Shown: positions 10,805 to 22,264 of the stretch, piece by piece
Layout of the letters: every line of letters starts with the position of its first letter
Numbering within the stretch: position 1 is the first letter of the stretch
Source: Antedon bifida
Lineage: Eukaryota; Echinodermata; Crinoidea; Comatulida; Antedonidae
Assembly (NCBI GenBank): GCA_963402885.1
Contig: OY727094.1
Coordinates: forward strand, 9,550,501 to 9,614,500
Length of the DNA: 64,000 nucleotides
Direction of reading: 5' to 3'
Notes under the pieces: model-generated
What the model saw: only the letters and a program-made list of their open reading frames with translations
The model's database searches: none
What the model was told of the DNA's origin: nothing
Translations under genes and position numbers: made by a program

Positions 10805-13800
10805 ATAACTGTGTTTAATACTGGAAAAAATATTATAAGTAAAAAAATATTATAAGTAAACAAATATTTTTGATTTTTTAATTATGCTTTAAAACTGCCT
10901 CATTTCTTTTAAAGGTATAACAAGGTCAGTTTAGCAAACAGGTATATGTTTACAAGTATTATAGCCATAAGCAAACTTGTTGTGATGGATGTATAATAGT
11001 GTCACTTGGATTTTTTAGATATACTGTACTAAAACATACAGTCAAGCATTACGTATCAGACGTATCTGTTCTTCAGATTTAGATTTTCAGAACTAACCGG
11101 ACATCTCCGGAATAGAAATTACAAGAAGGAATTAATTATGACTGTCGTGAACCATAATTTAAATATGCTAATTGGAAAGTTTAATATCACATTTATATCT
11201 ACTTGCAATGCACTTAGGTGGTCTAAAATCAAACGTTAAGGAGATACGGAGCTTCAAAATGGTATAGTAATAGCGGCCATTTTGAATTTATGCTAATTAA
11301 CCCACTTTTTGACGTCCGAAAAATGTTGGTAAACTTTGGAAATGATGTTAATTTTAACAAGGAGAAGAAACTTGCATTCCTACAGTTCGTAAATTGTTCG
11401 CATAGTATAATGTCATTACAAACAAACAAGAAAACATTCTGTTGCAATTTCTTGTAGGTTCACCCTATTCCTGACTTATCTTTACTGGACTATATTAGTA
11501 AAAACAATGTATTACCTATATCAAACACAGATATGTAGCAGCAAACTTCCGCAAAAAAGGGTGATCATTTCGCTTGATTACAATAATTCTGAAAGCACAA
11601 TAAAACTACAAGGTTTATTTTTCTCTTTAGTTTTATTGTCAATGTTAAAAAAAAATAGTTTTGCTTACTGAACAAAATATCAGAGGGTACATTTTAAACT
11701 TATAAATTAGTCTACGCTTTATAGTATTTGAAAATTATTTAAGTGTTATTGTAATATTTGATTTGGTATTTTTAGTTGCCATATATTTTATTTTTACTAT
11801 TTTACTGACTGATTTACAGCAAAAGGTATATTAAATAAATATACTGTATGGTAAACAATATCAAATATATTTATTTTTGTCTTTTGTGAGTTCTTCCTAC
11901 TTTTATTTCATCGAAAAAACGTATCGTTCTTTATTAAATAGATAGATATACAGTATTTAAAAGTAAATTACGTTATCGTAGAAACCTGTCCACGTAAAAT
12001 ATAAAGAGAGTCTATAAAAGTATACAAACAAATTAGCATGATCCTTAAAAAGTAGAAATAATGGTACAGTTTGGATATTGGACATAAATCATGTTGGGTA
12101 ATTCATGTACAAATAACATAATTATACGTGTATACAAGCACACACGAAATATAAGGGTCACTAGGCCTACACAGACGTACTTTTTTGGTAGTTTTTTTGT
12201 GTAAACATATTTTGCAAAACTACTGAACTGTCTGAATAAAAAACCAAAATCAAGTCAAATAGTTGACAAATAACTGTTCTATAATTTTAATTAATAATTG
12301 TGTTGTGTCATAATCAGGAATATGAATTACAGTAAAACTTGACTTCATTTCATTTAAATTTGCATATGCTCTATAAATGTCTCTCTCTTTAAGCGACAGT
12401 TTTGCACTTGCATACAAAATAAAAACAATCGGATTAATGTAAAAAGTAGTGGGTAAAGTTGTAACAAGATGAAATATGTCTTCATCAATCATTTTCCAAG
12501 CACAAGTATACATCCATGTAACATTACTTTTACATATTAAAAACTTTCTTAGTTTCTTCACTACATCTTTGTCTCCTTTGACTTTGCTAAGTACCTGTTC
12601 AAACTTGGCAAGCATCTCTCTCAGTTTTTCCTCATCATTCATTAAATAGTAATATTTAATGACATTAGCTTTAGTACCTATACCCTGATCACTCCATCCA
12701 TCAGGGTACACAAGATCTGATTCTTTCTCATAATATTTCAATGGTTTATTGAGGCAGTCATGCCAATCATCTCTGCCAGTACTTTGTAAATGTTTCAATA
12801 CTCCTATATAAGCATCTCTACAATACAAACTATGCTTTAAAAATGTCTTGTAGTCACTTGGTACTATTTTGTCATCATTTTCGAGGACAGATTCAATCAT
12901 TTTGAGTTTGAGAGTTTTCAATGGATCATCTCTTTTAGATAATATGTATTCTCCTATGATAAAATGAAATATAGAACAATCAAACGTAGTTAAATGTAGA
13001 AATAGTTTGTCTCATCGACAAAATGATCTTTATTGTTTACTATATTATCCTTCATTGCGTCAATTCCAATTCGGTTATTTGGTGGTGGAGACTCATGTTT
13101 TCAGCAGTCGCAACAAGAAAACCTGACATAACTTTGCTCGATAGGCTTGTTACCGGTTCAATCTAATCCAATCTGGTATTTATAAGTTGGAGTAAGTACA
13201 CAAACGTATGCTTGTTTCCAGTAATACCCCGATATCTAAGTAGGAAAACCACCAAAGTGAACCTAAAGGTAACTACTGTATGTTGTACAATACATACAAC
13301 TCTCTCTCTTAATTATTTATCAGTACAGATTATGTAATAATAGTTTTATTGCTTACAACTTGTAAATAAGGAACTCACTAAGTAACATAGCACTTTAAAG
13401 GCCAAAATAAGGTCAGTCATACCTGTACTTCACTTCTTGATTATGATGTACTATTGTTATATTTAAACATCTTATACCAAGGTCATAAAACAAGTAAAAT
13501 GGTCATTAAACTGCATTATGAATATGTGACTTTGAAATATTGACCTTATTATTACGTTGTATCTCCACAAAACATCATTTTACAGGAAGAGGCAAAATAA
13601 CTGTCTTTTGTTTGTGTTTTGTAAGTTATGATAATAAATTGGAAAAGTACTACTAAGTAAAATATTGCAAAATAATAAATAAATTAATGAATAACGTTTT
13701 GTTTATAAATTATCAAAGTATTTGAATTATTCAAAAAAATATGAGGTTTTTCCATGGCTTTAACAAAATTCCTAGAATTCACTGTAGTTTGGTTTTAAAA

Positions 13801-14206
13801 GATTTGTGGATTTTGAAAATGATGTTTTAGGAACTGTAAATATGATATTTGTAGGTAAAAGGTTACGACTGCGTAAAAATTGTTTTCAGATGTATTATTA
13901 TTTATTACTAATAATAATATCCTAGATTAATATAGCCTAATGTTGTGGAACCTCTGAGCGCTGACCATTATTATCTCAGTCATTTTTTTTTAATCAAACA
14001 CTTTAGAAACTCCTATAAGTGAAGTTGTGTTGTGTAAACTGCGGATAAAAAATGATTAAAAAATGTTGATTAATTATTAACATGTATTGACCTGATAGTT
14101 CCTGAATATGATGTGTGCTTATTTACCACCATCAGCAAAACAAATAAATGATAACATATTAACTTTCAAATTACTTCAATGATAATACTGCACGTATGCA
14201 GTCAAT
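10805..14206. repeat. Tandem array unit 3 (about 3.4 kb, 3' truncated)
   Basis: Third direct repeat. It keeps a segment (about 11425-11690) that unit 2 has lost entirely and unit 1 in part. It has deletions in the spacer near 13420 and 13790. Array homology ends at cacgtatgcagtcaat (about 14206), after which the sequence resembles 21070-21220 and then a LINE remnant. Confidence 0.85.
12250..12921 (-). CDS. C-terminal-region-only cGLR relative, copy 3 (223 aa)
   Basis: Nearly identical to copy 1 along its whole length, with the same stop and MKTLKLK start. It differs by a 9-bp in-frame deletion (loss of IED after KLK) and a 6-bp in-frame deletion (SLGD becomes RD), plus scattered substitutions. 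It keeps NVIKYYYLMNDEEKL and RAYANLNEMKSSF. The upstream remnant and 5' flank A follow at about 12930-13350. As with copy 1 it is either a decayed gene or a minimal C-terminal protein. Confidence 0.45.
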   Translation of the reverse strand: MKTLKLKMIESVLENDDKIVPSDYKTFLKHSLYCRDAYIGVLKHLQSTGRDDWHDCLNKPLKYYEKESDLVYPDGWSDQGIGTKANVIKYYYLMNDEEKLREMLAKFEQVLSKVKGDKDVVKKLRKFLICKSNVTWMYTCAWKMIDEDIFHLVTTLPTTFYINPIVFILYASAKLSLKERDIYRAYANLNEMKSSFTVIHIPDYDTTQLLIKIIEQLFVNYLT

Positions 14207-14369
14207 TATATATAATAATGTTTAGTTATGGCCCCTGTCTTCAAAGTCAAAGTTATAAAGGCTGTTTGGTAGACATACGCAAAATAATGTTGTCAATATG
14301 GTTTGTGCCATTATCTAAACATAGATTCCTGTTTAAACACAGGTGACAGGTTTTTTTTTTTTTATAATA

Positions 14370-15140
14370 AATTGATATTAAATGGTGAAACCCACAATAC
14401 AATAAGCACACTTTACTTTACAAGTACAAATGCCTTTGATCTCATAGATCATAGAATTATCTCTGACTGTCTTCTTACTGGTATGGATGTTTCTCCTTCT
14501 ATCATGTAAGGGGGCGTGGATTTCCGTTCGGTTAGGAAACAAGAGGTCATTTATAAAAATAAATGGGAAATCCTCACAGGAGGCATTCCTCAGTGGACCA
14601 TACTCGCACCCATTATTTTTATGTGTTATTAACTTTCTTCTGTCTTTGACCAACAAATTACAGCTCAACCCCTCGTTGTGCCAAGTTATGCAGACGTACT
14701 TTGGTCTTAAAATGCTCCCTGACCTGGATCTCCGGATTGATGGTCACAAATTACAAATTGTCTCTGAAGTCAAATTGCTGGAAGTAATCGAATATGATTT
14801 AAAATGAGGGAAACACTTTGAGATTATGCGACAGAAAGCTAATACAATTCATGTTTCGTAAACTTAAACAAGCAGAACTTAATGTGAATGAACTATTATT
14901 TGTATATAAAGGCTACATCCGATCTGTTTTAGAATACCCTGTGACTTTATAAAACAGAGTGTTTACCATATTGCGTTTAGAGAGAATACAAAAACGAGTT
15001 TGCCGTTTCCTTCTTGGAGGTCAGTTTGCCTACACGACTTACAGTCGAGCGTCGGAGGTCATGCTAAGAAATACGCCAAGAGTGAACGATTCTCTCATTG
15101 CTTTCATTACAGAACTCCACTCATACTAGGATTTATTTTG
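14370..15140 (+). pseudogene. Degenerate non-LTR reverse transcriptase (jockey/CR1-like)
   Basis: Joined across frames, the plus strand reads AFDLIDHRI-SDCLL (RT motif A region), then SVRLGNKRSFIKINGKSSQE, SGPYSHPLF and VINFLLSLTNKLQL. Further down come KQAELNVNELLFVYKGYIRSVLEYP and LERIQKRVCRFLLGG, typical of the C-terminal end of jockey/CR1-type ORF2. The YADD segment is not recognisable, and several frameshifts and stops make it dead. It sits just after the truncated end of unit 3. Confidence 0.75.
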
Positions 15141-16080
15141 GTGTCACATCATCAAAATAATAATAATATCCACTAATAGTCCACTTCTATATCTAACTAG
15201 TCTGCTAAATTCTTAATTAGTTCGTTCCCCATCTTTGATTCTCTTGGATGTTCACATCTGACGTTTCGAACGTTTTCAATTTTGCTGCTTCAATTTTTGT
15301 ATGAAATTGTTTGTTTTCATGTTTTTAATTAAAAACCTTTTGTAAGAACATCCACAGTCCAGCTTTTTTTGCGGCTGCGGATTTTTATTGTCTCAGTGAA
15401 TTGTTTTTTTATTTTTTTTTATGTGAAACAAAGTTACCGAGATATATTCACTCACCTATTTACCATCAAATTGCATTTCAAATTTAAATTATAAGTATGC
15501 CGCATTTAAATATGCTTTTTGTAACCACCACAAAACAACAGATAAAATAAACAACATATAGTATTTATTTCTTTTTTCATTTTATTGTCAAACATTGTAT
15601 ACCTGCATTAGCCCAAACATTTAGGCCTACGTCATATTTAAAATGTGCATGGAAAGTTTGGTATTTATTGTTGTTTTTATATCTCAGTATAATACACATG
15701 TAAAATAGTACAATTAGAATAAGAATTTATAAAGCTGTAAGTTTTTAGTATTATTAAAATCAAATTGAATCAAAGGGTTGGCTTAACTATGCATCTGAAT
15801 GCTAAGCCACCTTGACAAAATTCAAGATATAACCCCATTATTATGAAAAATGGAAAGAAAACCACAAACAAAATAACTAAAACTCCACCACGATTTCAAT
15901 ATCTTAATTTCATTTAAAAAAAATAAATAACTTATGTGGACAACTAAATGAATTTTTGTTATTTGTTATAGTTTTGTGGTTATTTACAAACTAAGTACAG
16001 TATATGCATACTGTACCTAATGAAGAGTACGGCAGATGTTTCTATTTAGAATATCTTTCCAAATAAGAACTAAAACCTAT
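15141..16080. other. Non-coding gap upstream of the pseudogene 3' end
   Basis: AT-rich sequence with T-runs (15395-15420) and no open frame or repeat boundary that I can define. It lies downstream, in gene orientation, of the split cGLR pseudogene. Confidence 0.5.
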
Positions 16081-16084
16081 ACAG

Positions 16085-18494
16085 ACCATTTGCCAATAAT
16101 CTTTCAATAATCATAGTCAATGTCTGGGTTGTCTGTTTGTCTATCATTGGAATCACAGGTAAAATTGACTTCATTTCATATAAATTTACATATGCTTTAT
16201 AAATGTCTCCATCTTTAAGTGATACTTTTGCATTAACATAATATTATACAAAAATAATTGAATTAATGTAAAACATTTTGGATAAACTCTCAACAAGATC
16301 AAATATGTCCGTATCAATAATTTTCCAAGCGTAACTATACATTCGTGTAACATTACTCTTACGTATCATAACTTTTCTTAGCTTTGCCATTACATCTTTG
16401 TTTCCGTTGACTTTGCTAAGTACTGGTTCAAACATTGTAAGCATCTCTTTCAGTTTTTCCTCTTCATTCATCAAATAGTAATATTTAATGACATTAATTT
16501 GAGTACTAATTCCTTCCTGGTCACTCCATCCATCAGGGTACACAATCTCGGATCCTTTATCGTAGTTTTCTAATGGTTTATTTTGGTAGTCATGTAGATG
16601 GATCCCAGTACTTTGAGACCATTTTAATAATCCTATGTAAGCATTTCTTAAACTGCAATACAAACTATGCCTAAAAACGTCTTGTAGTTGCTCGGTACTA
16701 TTTTGTCTTCATTTTCTAAAACAGATTCAATCATATCGTCTAGTTTGAGTTCAAGAATTGCCAATGAAGACATAGTTTTTCACAGAAGAAATATTCTTTG
16801 TTTGTTACCATATACTTCATAATTTCAATTCCATATCGAATATCAATTGATGAAGCCTCCAGTTTATGAAGACTAGATATCACATTGCTTGAAAGGTCTG
16901 CTTTAACTGCATTCAACAAAGCTATAACTTCTTTGCAACGTTCATTTGATAAATGTCCAATTAAATTTTGTTGTCTAATAAAGTAATGAGGAAGGTACCT
17001 TTTTGATAGCATTTTATAAGCCAATCAAGGGTCTTCCCGATTAAGTCCACAGTGCTATGAAAAGTCTTACATATCCAGAAACAAGCTGTCTTAATAAAAT
17101 AAGAACAGAAGGGTGTTGGTGATTCACATTCGCTAAAGCTATTAATGTACTTTGAAGATTTCATTGCTTTCAGGGCACACCGCACACATGCATCTGGCAT
17201 ATGGTTCATTGAGTTCAAAGAAGAGTTCTCTTTCAGCTAGTGAAAAAGATAACCTCCATTCAATTTCTTTTGATTTACTACTTGGGTGTCCAATACCAAC
17301 TACCAGACAATCAATCTTAGCGATCTTTCTTAAAATCGTTTTTGTTGGCCAGTTATTTTGTCTTTCTCTTGAGAAAAATTCTTTTGAAAATAACGGCCAT
17401 GACTGGCATTTCAAACAAAGTACAGCATCTCTTTTAATAGAAGGAGATTTTAGTGAAGGACCATGTTTTATAGTATCTTTATTTGAGGATTCATGTAACT
17501 TTATAAAAGAATCAGACATCATATAACCATTCTTATTAACAGTAATGTTCAAAGACTCATCCAAAGGCCAGTTGCTGTTTACATTAAGTGTCAAATAAGC
17601 TGGTTCATTTGGATTCTGCTCAGCCATCACATAACCACCTTCGTGATACTTCCTTGCTGGTTCATACAGCCACAATAAAACTGGATAATGTGTTAAGTTA
17701 TACAGGCGATCTTCATCTCCACGCATTTCATGAGGCATAGCTTCGTAATAACTCCCCGCTAGAAATATTTGCCGGGGTATCATCTGCATATTTCATCGCC
17801 ATGCAGGATTCGCACACAGGGCGGTAATCGTTGGTGTAGAGGATGTACGGGGAGAGCACGCACCCTTGGGGGGATTCTGTGTTGCTGGGTGGAGTGGGCG
17901 AGATGTATTTGTTGACTTTCGCTTGCTTTTTGAGGGAGACTTCTGATCCGGGGGTTGGATGGAGGGATGTGACATTGAAGGGTGTTGTGTGCTGATGAAC
18001 GGGATACGGGAGTGCTCTTCTTATCTAGATGTTTCTGAATTGAATGAACAAGGGTCGCTGTAGCATCCTCCACACTACGACGCGCCCTGTATGCAAACTG
18101 CATGGGATCCAACTGGCGTTCAACTACGGGTTTAATCAAATGAGAAATAAATCGTTCAAAGCATTTCATAATCATTGAAGTAGGCCTAAGTGTTATTGGT
18201 CTAAAGCAATTTAACACTTTTACAGATTTCGATTTTGTGAACGTAGAAGCAAATTTATGCCAAAAAATATATTAAGTCTTATGTCTTATTAATAAACGTT
18301 TAAATGTACCGTATTTAAAAAAAAATATATATTTGCCGGGGTATGCAAGGAAACTGTCTAAAAGTAATATCCCATATTTTCTGTTCAATTTTAGTACCAA
18401 ACATGTAAATAAATCGTTGACGCATGAGGATACGAAGATATTGATCTGCAATTGTATCCAGGTCTTCGTGGCTTGATTTGTATAGAGCTTCCAT
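16085..18494 (-). pseudogene. Full-length cGLR pseudogene split by a retroposed LINE
   Basis: The start codon is at 18492-18494 (MEALYKSSHEDLDTIADQ), running to FPCIPRQI at about 18345. It resumes after the insertion (17781-18328) as FLAGSYYEAMPHE. Mab-21 blocks follow: GDED (catalytic-type D-x-D), a third acid in RDAVLCLKCQSWP, then EWRLSFSLAERELFFEL. Frameshifts occur near 17185 (extra bases after CMCA), near 17020 (QK/RYLPHYF) and near 16670, with a short deletion near 16765 and an insertion near 16245. The C-terminal part (16244-16663) retains NVIKYYYLMNEEEKLKEML. It is unequivocally dead, but it documents an ancestral single-exon gene of the same architecture as the intact copies. Confidence 0.9.
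17781..18328 (-). mobile_element. Retroposed LINE fragment inside cGLR pseudogene, 16-bp TSD
   Basis: The insert is flanked by perfect copies of atatttgccggggtat (17765-17780 and 18329-18344). Joining the gene across one copy restores the frame through IPRQIFLAGSYY. Minus-strand RT blocks include FRPITLRPTSMIMKCFERF, QLDPMQFAYRARRSVEDATA, then after a frame change SPQGCVLSP and KYADD at the very edge. On the plus strand the far end has AATAAA (about 18290) and an A-run (18317-18325) next to the TSD. Antisense RT followed by a sense poly(A) end fits a twin-primed, 5'-inverted LINE insertion. Retroposition of a transcript carrying an antisense LINE is the alternative. Confidence 0.8.
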
Positions 18495-19470
18495 AATTAT
18501 GTTTATGATAAGTCACTGGCCCACTGGTCCAATCTGGTACAATAAGTTTGAGTAAGTACACAAATATATCTTTGTTTCCAGTAATACAATTGTGGAAAAA
18601 AGAGGAAAATCTAAGCAGAAAAAACAATGTGAACCGAAAACCAACAACAACTACTGTAGTATATGTGGTACAGTACATACAATTCTATAGATTCAATCAT
18701 ATCGTCTAGTTTGAGTTCAACAATTGCCAATGGATGAACGTTTAATGATATGTGATCTCGCACGATATGATCAAATGTCAAAATCAAAAGTAGTTAAATA
18801 TAGAAATAGTTTTTCACTGAAGAAATATTCTTTGTTTGTTACCATATACTTTATAATTTCAATTCCATATCGAATATCAATTGATGGAGCCTCCAGTTTA
18901 TGAAGACTAGATATCACATTGCTTGAAAGGTATGCTTTAACTGCATACAATTCTATAAAACAGAAAGATGAAAAGGAAGGAAAGAAAAACAACGCTTCAA
19001 TACGTTAGCCAAATTTTATAAGAGGGTATGTGCCAATATAACCAATTATGTTTAGGTTTTAAAAGATATCCAAGTATGTTATGTTTTAAAAAAGATATCT
19101 CTTTTAACCATATAATTGACAATACATTTATAAAATATGTAATCTTTGTATGTCCTTGTCATGAATGGAATAATGAATAAAAGCGGGCTAAACCCACGAA
19201 AGAGAAAAAAAACATACAATTCTAGAATGCTCTCAATTAATTATCAGTACCTGGTTCAGATAATGTAAATATTGTAAAGATATTGATGAGGCCTACTGTT
19301 TGTGATAGAAGTGGTAGATAAGGAAACGGAACTAACAGTGGAACTATATTTGAACTCGTGTCGGCTTAATAATACCTTGTCGGAAGTTTAAGTCATTTTT
19401 AAAATTTCTTTTCGGGTTATCCATGGAAATGCAACATGCACATATGTTAAAATATATGAACGTCAAAAAT
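18475..19470 (-). promoter_or_regulatory. 5' flank of the split cGLR pseudogene (flank B type)
   Basis: It aligns with 5960-6740 and 10030-10800 and here directly adjoins the start codon at 18494, which establishes what flank B originally was. It is interrupted by a cGLR internal fragment (18690-18943) and by the retroposed LINE tail (18958-19211). The upstream motif is present in altered form at about 19257. Confidence 0.55.
18690..18943 (-). pseudogene. 254-bp internal cGLR fragment inserted in a cGLR 5' flank
   Basis: The sequence matches the middle of the split pseudogene (16726-16910), including SSNVISSLHKLEA and IDIRYGIEI on the minus strand. It also keeps about 70 bp that the pseudogene has lost. 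It is flanked by 14-bp direct repeats catacaattctata (18676-18689 and 18944-18957), and other flank copies read through this site. No poly(A) is visible. The donor is therefore another paralogue or an earlier state of this locus. Confidence 0.8.
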
Positions 19471-19619
19471 GATTATGCCATCCTATGACGTGAATTAAAT
19501 ATGTTTACAGTGCTGAATTGTACCTATTTTGTTATACAGCATAGTACAGTAGTAAGATGATAAAAAATCCTGAAAATCACAAGAGGTATCCGCAACGTTG
19601 CGAAAAACCAATAATGTGA

Positions 19620-21220
19620 ATTCAAAATAAGGCCAGTCTTACAGTTTATTAACGGAGAGACAACTTCATTTTAACCTGTTTGATTTTGGAACATGATGTT
19701 CCTGTTTTTTTTATTAACAAATATTATGACACACATACTTCACTTCTTGATATGAAGATGTACTATCGGTGTTTTTAAACATCTTATACCAAAGTAATAT
19801 AACAAGTGAAATGGTAATAAATGATGAATATGCGAAATATTTATTTTATATTTGAAAATTGACCTTATCATCACGTTGTATCGTTTTACAGGAGGACGTA
19901 ACATAACTGTCTTTTGTCTTTTTGTATGCTGTGCTTGTAAAGTATAAGCATAATGAATTGAAAAAGTACCATTAAGTTATAACAAAATATTGCAAAATAA
20001 CAAATAAATTAATGAATAACCTTTTGTTTTAAATTATCAAAGTATTTGAATTTACTGAATTCACATTAAAAAATATATGAGGTTTTGCCATGGTTTTAAG
20101 AAATGTCTAGGATTCACTGCAGTTTTGGTTTTAAAAGTTTTGTATGACCATTCCAGACCTCATTGTTACTAAAGCATATCCAAAAAAAACACAACATGTT
20201 AAGCGTTCTGATTGGTTGTTGCTCTAACATTTGCTCAGTAACAGTAAGATATTAGGTACAAAAATAGAGATACATTGTTTTGATAGAATAGCGATGTAAG
20301 ACTAAGAGTGATTAATTATTAGCAGATTGTATTGGCACATACGATAACTCATGAATATGATGTGTGCTTCAGACTCCTGATATTAGTAAAACAAATAGAT
20401 ACTATAAAGTGCATAACCTATTATTAACCTTCAAATGACTTTGATGGTAATACTGCACGTAGTCAATTTGTACTCGCTGCAAGAAACACCAATGATTGAT
20501 GTATAGTACCAAAAAAGTATGTTTTCGCTCAAATTTAAGTACAATGTTTTTAACTATGCTTGCCAGTTTGAAGACAGATGCCATAATGGCACCTGTCTTT
20601 AAAGTCAAAGTTAAGCAACATATTTTGTTACTATGGTTTGTGCCACTATCCAATCTTAATTTTATTCGCCATTCTATGTGTTATAGGAAGCCTGTTACTA
20701 GTTCTATTTAATTTTTTTATTTATTTGCATAAAACATGAAAGGCATAAGTAATACAATGGATGTGCTTAATATAAAAAAACTTTATTTTTAGTATTTTCT
20801 ACATTGTGGGTTTTGAAAATGATGTTTCAAGAACTGTAAATATGATATTTATACGGCTGCTTGAACATTGTTTTAGATGTAATATTATTTATTAACCAAT
20901 ATTATGACCACATGAAATATAAACTTATTTCAACATCTTTGTGGCAATACTAGGTAAACACAAGTAAACTGCGGATAAAAAATAATCAATAAAATGCTGA
21001 TTAATTATTAACATAATGTATTGACAGGATAACTCCTGAATATGATTTCCACAAGCAGCAAAACAAATAATGCACGTATGCAGTCATATACTTATTGGAA
21101 AAACCCAAATCTTCAATTTAATTTGTAAAGGCTGTTTGGTAGACATAAGCAAAATAATGTTGTCACAATGGCTTTTGTGCCACTATCCAAACATAGATTC
21201 CTGTTTAGTCACCATTCTTT
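19620..21220. repeat. Diverged fourth copy of the array spacer
   Basis: It aligns with 4300-5900 of unit 1 in the same order, for example gaccttatcatcacgttgtatc, tgaccattccagacctc, caaatttaagtacaatgttttt and actgcggataaaaaat. It is clearly more diverged than units 1-3 are from each other. The SINE site of unit 1 is empty here. The tail at 21120-21210 matches the sequence just after unit 3 (14258-14340). No coding sequence was recognised. Confidence 0.7.
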
Positions 21221-21349
21221 GTGTAAGGAAGTCGTTAGTTCTACTGTATTTAATTGTTGTTTTATTGCATAAAACATGAGAGTCATAAATAATGAATGTT
21301 TTTATTTTCTAAAAGAAACAAACTTTTTTGTTAGTATTTTTACCTTGTG

Positions 21350-22256
21350 GGTTTTGGAAATGATACTTTAAATGTAATCATTTAACAAAAATTTCGCTTT
21401 GCCACTTGACAGATCCTGGCTATGAAACAGTTAACATCCTAGTCTAGTCCGTATGTGTTGTTTTTGATCTATTTAAATTCCTATTTCTGCCTTTAAAAAT
21501 AAATCATCAAAATATAGGGGAAAATGTCACCTTTTAGTAGTCTTGTACCTCAGTTTTCAAATTTAAAATGTAAATTGTTATTACATTTATAATAACGTGA
21601 GAGGTATCATATTTTCACCTCAACTGAAAGCTACAACAATAGGTTCAAGGTTCAATCATTGTTTCTAGAGAGACATGGACAGAAATGTAGGACAAGATAA
21701 AAAAAAACATTGTCTGAAAGCTAGGTGTAGATTGGCCAAACAAAAACCATGCGAACTGTCTAGAGGGTTGTGAGTTGTAAACTGGCCAAACACTGGCATG
21801 GCTATAACTGTCGATTTTGATAATGATGTGGCTCGTTTGACGCCACCTAAATTGCTCAAAAAACACGTTTCATTGGGGCTTCACTCTCTCGCAAAATAAT
21901 TAAAACTTATTTAAAAATCTCTCGTGACCTCCCCCTTCCGAACATTTTTTTGGGAATCGTCCGGTCCCTGAATAAACATATTTGCTTTGTTGTATGTCCG
22001 TTTCAAGTCAATGTATAATAGGTAAGGTACTCACGGTGGTCATCGTATCGTCATATTTCCTCCATGGTATGACCACCACAGTCTCCATTAAGCTAATTAG
22101 ACATCTCTGTAACTTGAATAACCTAATACAACCTAATTTCCAGTAATTTTCAAGCAAGCGTAGGCTAGATGTCAACTTTATTGTTTTATAGTCCAAAATT
22201 ATATTCTTGTTAAATACAGTTGAAATTGTCAATGGTTGTTTTAGTAAAAACCGATC
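21350..22256. other. Intergenic DNA, nothing assigned
   Basis: Short chance frames only, including two overlapping frames of 64-73 codons at 21645-21866 with no recognisable motif. No terminal repeats or tRNA-like boxes were noticed. Confidence 0.5.
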
Positions 22257-22264
22257 ATTTAATT

